64,000 nt of DNA from Prorocentrum cordatum (lineage: Eukaryota; Sar; Dinophyceae; Prorocentrales; Prorocentraceae), in contig CAUYUJ010005736.1 of the NCBI GenBank assembly GCA_963575745.1, positions 339,255-403,254 of the forward strand, written 5' to 3'. Position numbers and translations under genes: made by a program. The notes beneath the pieces are model-generated. The model was not told the origin of the DNA, searched no databases, and was given only the letters and a program-made list of their open reading frames with translations. The first letter of the stretch is position 1; the number at the start of each line of letters is the position of its first letter. Shown here in pieces: positions 1 to 7,904 of this stretch.

Positions 1-1060
1 AATGGCCGCGGGTGACGCATGCGGGCGGTGGATTTGGGTCCTTCGGTGGAGCTCCCTATGGGGCCACGAGACGTGTGAGAGGTGTGCCAGAATGGGTGTG
101 CGTGACGCATGCGGGCGGTGGCACTGGGGCCTTCGGTGGAGCTCCCCATGGGACCACGAAACGTGTGAGAGGTGTGCCGAAATACTTAGGTGTGCGTGAC
201 GCTTGCGGGCGGTGGCACTGGGGTCTTCGGTGGAGCTCCCAATGGGGCCACGAAACGTGTGAGAGGTGTGCCGAAATACTTAAGTGTGCGTGACGTATGC
301 GGCTGGTGGGACTAGGGCATTCGGTGGAGCTCCCTATGACGCCAAGAAACGTGTGAGGGGTGTGCCGAAATGGGTGTGCGTGACGCATGCGGGCGGTGGC
401 ACTGGGGCCTTCGGTGGAGCTCCCTGTGGGGCCACGAAACGTCTGAGGGGTGTACCGCAATGGGTGTGCGTGGCGCATGCGGGCGGTGGCACTGGTGCCT
501 TCGGTGGAGCGCCCTATGGGGCCACGAAACGTCTGAGAGGTGTGCCGAAATGGGTGTGCGTGACGCATGCGGGCGGTGGCACTGGGGCCATCGGTGGAGC
601 TCCCTGTGGGGCCACGTCACGTGTGACGGCTGTGCCGAATTTAGTGCGTGACGCATGCGGGCGGTGGCACTGGGGTCTTCGGTGGAGCTCCCAGTCGGGC
701 CGTGTGCCGAAATGGGTGTGCGTGGCGCGTGCGGGCGGTGGCACCGGGGGCCTTCGGTGGAGCTCCCTGTTGGGCCACGAAACGTGTGAGGGGTATGCCG
801 CAATTAGCGCGGTGGCACTGGGGCCATCGGTGGAGCTCCCTGTGGGGCAACGAAACGTCTGAGAGGTGTGCCGAAATGGGTGTGCGTGACGCATCCGGGC
901 GGTGGCACTGGGGCCTTCAGTGGAGCTCCCTGTGGGGCCACGGAACGTGTGAGAGGTGTGCCGAAATGGGTGTGCGTGACGCTTGCGGGCGGCGGCACTG
1001 GGGCCTTCGGTGGAGCTCCCTGTGGGGCCGCGAAGCGTGTGAGGGGTGTGCCACCAAAGT
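1..1060 (+). repeat. ~90-bp tandem repeat, array 1
   Basis: About 12 diverged units follow each other from the window edge. Each has a GACGCATGCGGGCGGTG block, a GGTGGAGCTCCC block and a GGGGCCACGAAACG block. Spacing is 90 bp, or 94 bp where a short ACTTAGG insertion is present (near 185 and 280). Because 90 is a multiple of three, several frames on both strands stay open and give 30-residue repeat peptides; these are taken as artefacts of the repeat. The array is cut by the window start. Confidence 0.95.
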
Positions 1061-1084
1061 GAAGGGGGTGACGGTGACGCGAGA

Positions 1085-1099
1085 ACGGACGAGGAGGAA
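1085..1099. repeat. Target-site duplication, left copy
   Basis: ACGGACGAGGAGGAA occurs here and, identically, at 7705-7719. The two copies flank the LINE exactly. The motif lies at the start of the purine-rich tract that normally follows a 90-bp array. Confidence 0.85.
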
Positions 1100-1301
1100 A
1101 AGATGCAAGAGATGCAAGACATAGGGACGCCAGCAAGTTACCCGCGAGCGCCCTGTGATAAAAGAGAGAGAGCCCCATCCACCCTCCCGAGCGCGCGTCG
1201 GTGCCTGGACCTCCAGCACCGTCGGCGTGCCGTAAAAGAAGACGCACGCGGCGGGGGGGGAAGGCGAACCGACGACGACGGGGGGGGCGGGGCCAACAAA
1301 A
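1100..1301 (-). other. LINE 3' untranslated region and tail
   Basis: Sequence between the ORF2 stop (TAG, 1304-1302) and the target-site duplication. On the minus strand it ends in CTTGCATCTCTTGCATCTT, a two-copy short repeat that may be the 3' recognition tail used for target-primed reverse transcription (inference). No poly(A) is present. Confidence 0.7.
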
Positions 1302-2713
1302 CTACTCCTGGGTCACATTCCCAGAGAGACTCAAACCAGACTTCGGGTGCAGGCCCTCGCGGATATTCGCCAGGGACTTCCTCGCCCAGCCAGGCAGCGC
1401 ACCCGAGCTCGGGGGCTTACGCACTGAACGCAGCTTTGGCCCCGACCTCAGAGCACAATGCGAACCGCGCGCCGTGCAGAAGATGTATGGGCCAGCACGC
1501 TCCATCACGTGCCCAAGAGAGGTGAACATCTGAAACTCACACTCCCCAACTCCCCCCCCCCCAGGCCAGGGCTCCGAGACAGATCCAGACCCAGGCCCGA
1601 CAGAGCCAGACGCAGGCTCGGCCCCAGGACCCTCGGGCCCCAGGACCACGCGAGCACCAGGCGTCGCGGACTGGACCGCCTCTGGCCTGGCAAGGGGGGT
1701 CGCAGCGGCATACAATCCACCTTTGGAGAACGCAAGGCGGGCACGCTCACGCTGCAACGGGGAGGGGTTACATTCTCGCCCACTTCCTTGAGTGAGCCAT
1801 TTACGCGAGGCATCCGTTTCAGCCCTGGCCAGGCAAGAGCGACAGACCAGGAAATCACCGACACACCAGAAAGCATGCTCCTGGAACCGGAGGAGGGGGG
1901 GCGCGCGGAGGAACGGTGGCCTAGGGATGTCTATCTCCTGAAGGGCCTCCAGCTGTCCACCCACAACCTCCTTATGCGCAGCATGCTGGGCAGCAGCCCA
2001 TCCGAAAAATCTGGCGTTGTTCCTGCCAATAGCAAGCTGATCAGACCAGTAATCAACAAAGGAATCAGCGACCTTATGCGAACAGGCCCCCAACTTGGCG
2101 AACAAGTCCGCCCGCATGTTGCCAAACCACCAAGACACGGGCCATTGCCCCCGCTCGAGAAACTCCTCAAGAGAGATATGAGCAGGCACCCATTCATACA
2201 TGGGAGACTTCGAATTCCCCCTTCCCTGAGCGACTCTAAAAATTTGCCTCCAGATGTCAGCGTGGGCGGCCGTGGCAGACGCATGCTCAGAAGACCATTC
2301 CACCCCCTCACGCACAGCCCCAAGGAGGTCCGAGACAGACAGCACTAAACGAGGCAACAACTGGAGCCCCCGCAAAAGCGCGTGTCTTTCAGCTCGGCCA
2401 ACCGACTGGATGGGGCCTGGGAGCGGACCATAGGCCGCGCGAACTGGGAGACCAAACTCTCCCATCTGAACAGCCGACCATCCGCAGCGCCTGAATTCTG
2501 GCCAGGCGCTGTGCATCCCAGAGCCATCAAAGAAGGCAGTTGGGCCCCATCCCTCAGGCTGCGACCCCCAGTCCCCCCAGAAGAAGGTGGGGGGCTCAGA
2601 GGACGGAGGGGGGAGATCAGGAGGAGCCTGGGGGAGCCCAATACAAAACTTCAGCAGGTGAAAGCTGTCCTGTCCCAAGACATTGACTCCCTCCTCAGAC
2701 AGACGATCACGCG
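1302..2713 (-). pseudogene. LINE ORF2 C-terminal part: RNase H domain and tail
   Basis: This is the third reading frame of ORF2, entered at the A7 run (plus-strand T7, 2714-2720) that breaks the preceding frame. The RNase H fold is recognisable: FFDGSG (Asp codon near 2528), AERHALLRGL with the Glu, SVSDLLGAV with the second Asp, and NMRADLFAKLG with the last Asp near 2108. This domain removes RNA from the RNA-DNA hybrid during retrotransposition. A ~280-residue tail follows, with Cys-rich segments (WCVGDFLVCRSC) and a Pro/Gly-rich stretch, whose role I cannot name. It is labelled pseudogene because it is out of frame with the RT; a single-base indel error would give the same picture. Confidence 0.85.
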
Positions 2714-3631
2714 TTTTTTTCCAACTCTTCAGACCAGGCTGGCAGACCGCCAGCGTCATTCTGCTCCAACAAATTCGGGCATTCGTACCACAGATGACCG
2801 AGGTCTCCGGCAGCACGTTGTCTGCGACATTCGGGATGTGGGCAGTGTGGCGTAGGCAACCATCCACGTTGATGTCGCTTCTGCACCGTCATGAATCCAC
2901 CAGCCCACAGGCAACGGAGAGCACCCGCCACTTGTGCATTCTTGATAGTGGCTGCCTTACCACCAACGGCGAGGTGCACCGCTCTCATCCACAACGACTC
3001 GCCACCCTCCAAGTGTTCGGCATGATGCCCCAGTATCCTCCGACCTTGCCACCGTTGCACTCCGAGGCGCAACAACTTACGAACATCTTTGGGAGGCGTC
3101 TTTAACAGCGAAATCACCATGCCCGTGTCACTGACAATCAACGTGCTACTAGCCATCTCCCAGCCTACTCTTCGCAAAGACAGCCAGGTCGCCGCAATCG
3201 GTCCTCGAACCCCCTGCCAGCCAGGAGCACGCCCATGCCACAGGTCTAGGAGTACACGCCATGCCCTCTCGAGCTTGCCCATGTCCATCCTCATGTCGAA
3301 CACGAAACAACTGTACGTATACACCATATTGAGCGTCGCGTCGAAGATCGGGTCCATGTACGGGTCCCGCTGAGACACAAGGTAGGCCGTGACGCTGACC
3401 CCTTTGGCGTGAACTCCAGCGATGACTCCAGCCGTCTGCCTGAGCTGCCTCAGGTCGCAATCGGGAACTCCCGAGACCGAGCTGCCGTGTGCAGCTCCTG
3501 CCAGCAGCCCAGTGCGCCAGATGGCCCCCACTTTGGAACCAGCAGTCCTTTGGAGCAACTTGACGCGCCCCATTCGTTTCTGCATCTTATCCAGACGTCC
3601 CTTCGCAACCGTGCGAATCAAACGGCCCCCC
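2707..3631 (-). pseudogene. LINE ORF2 middle part: RT thumb region and CCHC finger
   Basis: This frame continues the RT after a one-base shift in a run of six G (plus-strand C6, 3626-3631). It holds the region C-terminal to the RT palm and, near 2845-2770, a C-X4-C-X10-H-X4-C finger (CPHPEC...HLWYEC) of the kind common at the end of non-LTR RT proteins, thought to bind nucleic acid. It ends at a TGA (2709-2707) just after an A7 run, where the RNase H frame takes over. Both breaks look like one extra base in a homopolymer. Confidence 0.85.
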
Positions 3632-6388
3632 AACCATATCATGCCCCAAGTTACGCATCTGCTTCCTCTGAGTGAGCCTCAGCACTTTGGCCCACGGAGA
3701 AAACTTCTTGAGCGCCTCGCGGGTTGTGCCCACATAGCCCGACTTGACGGGCTGAACCAGTAGTCCAAGCCGTCTCATACCACTCTTGAACAAGCGAGTA
3801 GCCTTGACCAGCTCACCCATTTCTTGCAAGTCCTGCCCCACCCACTGCAGGGTTCCATCATCCACTAGAGCACGAGGGTGGATCGTCGGACAAATCTTCT
3901 TCACACTAATCAACGTACGAATCATCAACACCGTCAGCAAGGTCGTGGCGTGAGTGCATCCAGGCAGGATACCTTGCCCCACCTCGTGTAAGACAGACAC
4001 CGACCCAAACGCCTTCACCGCCCGAGGCATCCTATAAGAAGTCACCAACTGCCACAGAAGTCGCAAAGGGTATCCGACTTCCCGAGCTTCACAAAACAGA
4101 CTGCTGACCTTGACCGTGTCGAAACACTTCCACATGTCCATCATCACCGTGAGCGAATGCTCGCCCAGCAGCTTAGACATCTCCGCCATCGCATTGTGCA
4201 TGAAGGCCGAACCCGACGACGAGTAACCCTTCCTGTTGCCCCATATCATCTCCGAGGGGAACTGCTGCAACCATTGCCGTGAAACCGGTCGTCGTACTCT
4301 CGCCCAGACCCGTATCAGCGTGTGAATGAGAGCCACCAGTCGAGTACCTCCTCCTTCCTTTGGGATCATAGCCATCTCGGAGTGGATACGATTCACTGGC
4401 CAGAGAAGCAAATCCTCGCACTTCATGAAAAACGCCGCCATGGCCCCCAAAGCATCACGCGACAAGAACCACAACGATCTGGGCTGCAGCTTCGACGGGC
4501 CCGCTGCCGTCTTCCACTTGAACGATAGAATAGCCTGCACCAACATATCCGTAGTGATGTAAGGCAGAGAAGGCCAACTGGCACTATCAGTCGGCAACTG
4601 TATCTCGCAATCCTCATGCACCGTCCATACCTTCAACCACTTTCGCATTTCACGATCAGCCAGCTCATGCGGTGACTGCTCACTGCCTGCCTCAATGATC
4701 TCCTGGGCTGCCTGTAACCTAGTAAAACGATGCGCACCACTTGCGCCTTTCTCAAATGCTGAATCCACGAACTTCTTCCATCGGGCCCGATCACGCATCT
4801 CATGTGCAGACCGCAGTCGATCATGAGCACCTTGGATATTGGCCGACACCTGGTCAAAATCACCACGCGCCAAAATATCAAAGCAAGATGACGGCAAAAA
4901 GAATTCAGACACCCATGCAGGTAGAGCTTGCAACGTGCCAACACAACCACGAACACCATGCATAAACCGAGCGAATTCCACCAGCACCTTCGCCAGCGCA
5001 GAGTGATCAGCCAGCACGTTCACAATTCTGATCCCGTCCGGCCAAATAAGAATCTGGTCCACCAACCTGGCAACGTGCACCTTTACCCTCCTGCAATGGA
5101 CAACCCACTTTAGAGCAACCATCCAAGCCCTTAGCTCAGGGCCATGCTGCAACCGTCGAAGAGGAGGTCGCCATTTGGCCAGTGCCATCTTGGTAATTAA
5201 AGGGCCACCACGTCCAGACGTCGCCGAAGCCTTCACTCCATCTAAACAATCATAGACGCCCTGCAATTCAAATTCCATGCCCGCCAGCAACTCGTCCCAA
5301 GCCAAGCTCAAGTCTTCGCTGGTTTGAGCATAAAAAACCTGCCGTTCAACCTTACCCCAATACATTGGAAATCTCTCACAGCCAATCGGCGGCGTCTTTG
5401 GAAAGGGAGCTGGCTCCACAACATGACGAACCCATGCTGGCCTGTCCTCAGCTAACACGGGCAACTCCACAGGTAAATGAACTTTGATATAACTGTCGTC
5501 CACCACCTGAGGCCGTAGGACACGAGTACCCAAATTGGCACAAACCAGAGCGTAATCAATTATACTGCCAGGCTGCTCCAACACACATGTGGGCCTCGAA
5601 GGCGCTGCGACAAAGCCATTCACGCCTGCCAACCATCCTGAAGAAAGCAAATCAGGCGTGAGGTTCCAATCTCCCATGACAATCCAGTCGCGCCCTATTG
5701 CATTCAAAACTGCAAGGTACCTCGCGATCTTCAAGATTAATGCCTCATTTGCTGCACTCATTCCCTCACCAGAGATAAGATACACAGCAATGATAACTAC
5801 CCCTCCTGGTACAATCCAGGAGACATCAGCAGCAGCAATACGACCAGGCTCCAACTCGTGCCCAGGGAGCTCAGGAGGCGCCTTCACCGCGATATGCGTC
5901 GGAGCCAGGATGGCTACTCCACCAGAATGCCCCGTAGCGCCAGTCTCCACAGCACCACCAAAGTACCCATGGAAGCCCAGATCATGAATATGAGCCTGCA
6001 ACGATGGAAGATGCTTGGCTAACGTGCGATGCTCCTGAATCACCACGATCTTGGACCTGCACGTCTCCATGAACAATTTGAGAGGTCCTGCACCCTCCAC
6101 ATTGGCAGACGTGATCACTCCCTTCAACTTGAGGTCAGTATCAGGCTGCTGCCCAGACGCCAGAGCAGAGCTGGCCCCAGTAGACCCACACTTGGTCGAG
6201 GTAGAGGTCAGCGCCGCCGTCGGATTCTCGGTGATGCCGAAGAACTCGTCCAGGTCGAAGCCCACGTCGTCAGACTGCTGAAAATCCCGCTGGCAATCCT
6301 CAGCATCCAAACTGGAGTCCGCCACAACCTGCTGCTGCGGCAAAGCGTACAAAGGAACGCCATTACGCGGCATCTCAATAAGGTGCAT
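3587..6388 (-). CDS. LINE ORF2: APE-like endonuclease and reverse transcriptase
   Basis: The open frame from ATG 6388 gives 933 residues. The upstream extension of this frame (Arg/Ser-rich, to 7693) is the shadow of ORF1 and is excluded; the ATG lies 14 nt before the end of ORF1. Residues ~90-310 form an exonuclease-endonuclease-phosphatase domain: VIQEH (Glu119), MGDWN (Asp240, Asn242), SIIDYALV (Asp278), and a His at 304 in the place of the usual SDH. It would nick target DNA. Residues ~670-900 are the RT: motif A MMDMWKCFD (Asp751), motif B GQGILPG, motif C LVDDG (Asp843-844). The protein primes cDNA synthesis at the nick. The last ~13 residues are frameshift products after codon 920; true homology continues in the next frame. 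The length is then ~1,690 residues in total, including RNase H. Confidence 0.9.
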   Translation of the reverse strand: MHLIEMPRNGVPLYALPQQQVVADSSLDAEDCQRDFQQSDDVGFDLDEFFGITENPTAALTSTSTKCGSTGASSALASGQQPDTDLKLKGVITSANVEGAGPLKLFMETCRSKIVVIQEHRTLAKHLPSLQAHIHDLGFHGYFGGAVETGATGHSGGVAILAPTHIAVKAPPELPGHELEPGRIAAADVSWIVPGGVVIIAVYLISGEGMSAANEALILKIARYLAVLNAIGRDWIVMGDWNLTPDLLSSGWLAGVNGFVAAPSRPTCVLEQPGSIIDYALVCANLGTRVLRPQVVDDSYIKVHLPVELPVLAEDRPAWVRHVVEPAPFPKTPPIGCERFPMYWGKVERQVFYAQTSEDLSLAWDELLAGMEFELQGVYDCLDGVKASATSGRGGPLITKMALAKWRPPLRRLQHGPELRAWMVALKWVVHCRRVKVHVARLVDQILIWPDGIRIVNVLADHSALAKVLVEFARFMHGVRGCVGTLQALPAWVSEFFLPSSCFDILARGDFDQVSANIQGAHDRLRSAHEMRDRARWKKFVDSAFEKGASGAHRFTRLQAAQEIIEAGSEQSPHELADREMRKWLKVWTVHEDCEIQLPTDSASWPSLPYITTDMLVQAILSFKWKTAAGPSKLQPRSLWFLSRDALGAMAAFFMKCEDLLLWPVNRIHSEMAMIPKEGGGTRLVALIHTLIRVWARVRRPVSRQWLQQFPSEMIWGNRKGYSSSGSAFMHNAMAEMSKLLGEHSLTVMMDMWKCFDTVKVSSLFCEAREVGYPLRLLWQLVTSYRMPRAVKAFGSVSVLHEVGQGILPGCTHATTLLTVLMIRTLISVKKICPTIHPRALVDDGTLQWVGQDLQEMGELVKATRLFKSGMRRLGLLVQPVKSGYVGTTREALKKFSPWAKVLRLTQRKQMRNLGHDMVGGPFDSHGCEGTSG

Positions 6389-7577
6389 GCACGACTGCCA
6401 GCCGCTGCCCACTTTGATTGAAGAGAGGCATAGCCGCCAAACGAGCAGCAGCCGCGCGAAGGCCCACAATGTCCTTGGGAACATGCTCCGCCAGCTCGGA
6501 TGGGTACAGCGCCGCCAACGACTCCCGCAGCTCCTCTTCCTTGGCATCTGCGATGACCTGGTCCAACGACTTGGGCTTGGCGCCTCCTGCTGCTGCAGCT
6601 GCGGGCACGCCGCCCCCTGCCTCAGCACTCGGCGTGCCAGGCGATGGACCGCCTGCTTCGCCCAACGGCGTGCGAGGAACTTGGAGCGGCAGAGCAGCCT
6701 GTCCGTCTCGCTTCGACTCGTCAGCCTCTTGCCTGACCCAGAGCTTACACATACTGTCCGCAAGCACCTGCGCCAAGCCCTCCGCCTGCTCGGAGCCGAG
6801 ACCCTGCGCCTCAAGCATCTTGCCCAAGGCACCAACGTCCATGGCCATGCCTTTGCCCTTCTCCTCGAGTGATGCTGGCTCAGGAGCCATTGGCGCCTGC
6901 TTCGTGAGTTCCTGCACCTGCGCGCTGAGCGACACCACCTCCTTCTCCTGCTCAGTGAGATTCTTCTCGGCCTGCTCCAGACTCTTCTGCATCTCACCAA
7001 GTTGAAATTTCCTCTCAGCCACCAACTCTCTCGACGCTTCCGCCCTCTTCTCCGCCGTCTTGAGCCGATTGGACATGGTCTGCAACTTCGCATACATGGG
7101 GCGAGACTCCTGAAGCGTGCTGTGCAAACGCTCCTTCTCGACCCGTAGCGACTCCACATATGCGCCCGCCTTGGACTCATTGCTATACTTGGACACAAAC
7201 GCCAGCTGCTCATCAATCTCCTTGAGCCTTCTGCGAATGTCAGCCTCATCATCCTTTTCGCCAGCGTCGACCTGCATGTGGTCCCCGAGGATCCCACGTT
7301 TAGACTCAGCCTGAAGCTCCTTGATCTTCGCCTCCAACTCACGTATCTTCGCCTGCCCTGCTGCCTCAGCGGGCTGGTACTTCCACGGAGGCATCTTGGA
7401 CTTGGCGCGGACTGAAGGCTCCGCGGGCTGAACGTTGCCCCCGAACATGACTCCTTTCGCCAAGCCGCACAGCACACACTTCTTTGCATGCGCCATGTTC
7501 CACCACTGCTTACCCATGCGATCATTCTTGCAATTCTTGCAATACCACCTGCACGCGGAGTCCTCGCGCGGTCCCAT
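6375..7577 (-). CDS. LINE ORF1: zinc ribbon and coiled-coil protein
   Basis: A 400-residue frame starts at ATG 7577, the first in-frame ATG after the spliced leader; the open frame extends further 5' but only into leader and repeat DNA. Residues 13-37 hold two C-X2-C pairs (WYCKNC and CVLC) about 18 residues apart, a zinc-ribbon-like motif. Residues ~75-225 are charged and Leu-rich with heptad character, predicted coiled coil. An Ala/Gly/Pro-rich linker (~300-335) leads to a short helical C-terminus. By analogy with other LINEs it is probably the RNA-binding, self-associating ORF1 protein. No RRM or CCHC knuckle is visible, so the RNA-binding role is inferred from position. Confidence 0.85.
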   Translation of the reverse strand: MGPREDSACRWYCKNCKNDRMGKQWWNMAHAKKCVLCGLAKGVMFGGNVQPAEPSVRAKSKMPPWKYQPAEAAGQAKIRELEAKIKELQAESKRGILGDHMQVDAGEKDDEADIRRRLKEIDEQLAFVSKYSNESKAGAYVESLRVEKERLHSTLQESRPMYAKLQTMSNRLKTAEKRAEASRELVAERKFQLGEMQKSLEQAEKNLTEQEKEVVSLSAQVQELTKQAPMAPEPASLEEKGKGMAMDVGALGKMLEAQGLGSEQAEGLAQVLADSMCKLWVRQEADESKRDGQAALPLQVPRTPLGEAGGPSPGTPSAEAGGGVPAAAAAGGAKPKSLDQVIADAKEEELRESLAALYPSELAEHVPKDIVGLRAAAARLAAMPLFNQSGQRLAVVHAPY

Positions 7578-7683
7578 CGAAGCGACGTTGTGGGCCCACG
7601 AGAACACCTGCTCACCTGCGGGGCCGCAGGAGGCAGCCGAACGGCTGGGGCGGACCAACCGTCGGAAAGAAAGCTTGAATCTT

Positions 7684-7705
7684 CTCGAGCCAAAATGGCT
7701 ACGGA
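7684..7705 (-). other. Genomic spliced-leader (SL) relic at LINE 5' end
   Basis: Reading the minus strand from 7705, the sequence is T, then CCGTAGCCATTTTGGCTC, then GAG. The published dinoflagellate SL is the same 22-mer with A in place of G at position 20. SL is added to nuclear mRNAs by trans-splicing, so its presence in the genome marks DNA copied from a processed mRNA. It sits exactly at the 5' edge of the LINE; the variable first base of the SL coincides with the end of the target-site duplication. Confidence 0.92.
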
Positions 7706-7797
7706 CGGACGAGGAGGAAGAGGAAGAGGAGGAGGAGGAGGAGAAGGAGGAGGAGGGAGGAAGCGGAGGAGGAGGAGGAGGAGGAGGAGGAGAGGAT
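7705..7797 (+). repeat. Purine-rich (GGA) tract with right target-site duplication
   Basis: It starts with ACGGACGAGGAGGAA (7705-7719), the right copy of the LINE duplication, and continues as degenerate GAGGAG/GGAGGA. It is the remainder of the purine tract that normally separates an array from its end module. Confidence 0.85.
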
Positions 7798-7799
7798 GA

Positions 7800-7860
7800 A
7801 AGGAACGTGGGGCACTGTCTCTTCAAAACGAGGACCCAACACCACTGGATGGTTGGGAGA
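7800..7860 (+). repeat. Array end module, copy 1
   Basis: Contains CTCTTCAAAACGAGGACCC (from 7819) followed by AACACCACTGGATGGTTGGGA. The same module ends arrays at 9942, 59987 and 62492. Here it closes array 1 after the LINE insertion. Confidence 0.88.
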
Positions 7861-7867
7861 ACTAGGT

Positions 7868-7904
7868 TGGCGAAGGACCCAACCATATGCAGAGGTGAAT
7901 ACCG
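7868..7904 (+). repeat. Array start module, copy 1
   Basis: TGGCGAAGGACCCAACCATA followed by TGCAG and an ACCG motif. The same module precedes array 3 (59138) and array 4 (60940, one mismatch). Confidence 0.85.

Larger units (their letters stand above)
1100..7704 (-). mobile_element. Full-length LINE (non-LTR retrotransposon)
   Basis: A 6.6-kb element lies between identical 15-bp duplications. On the minus strand it runs: spliced-leader sequence, ~105-nt leader, ORF1 (7577-6375), ORF2 overlapping ORF1 by 14 nt (6388 to 1302, two frameshifts), and a ~200-nt 3' region that ends in two copies of a TTGCATCT-like repeat rather than poly(A). ORF2 order is APE-like endonuclease, RT, CCHC finger, RNase H. 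The insertion target was the purine tract after array 1; the sequence on the two outer sides joins into the arrangement seen uninterrupted at 9877-9990. The RT and endonuclease catalytic residues are present, so only the frameshifts argue against recent activity. Confidence 0.93.

Noticed and set aside
6389-7693. N-terminal ~435-residue Arg/Ser-rich extension of the ORF2 frame
   Set aside because: It overlaps ORF1 in another phase and has shadow-frame composition; the endonuclease homology starts after the ATG at 6388.
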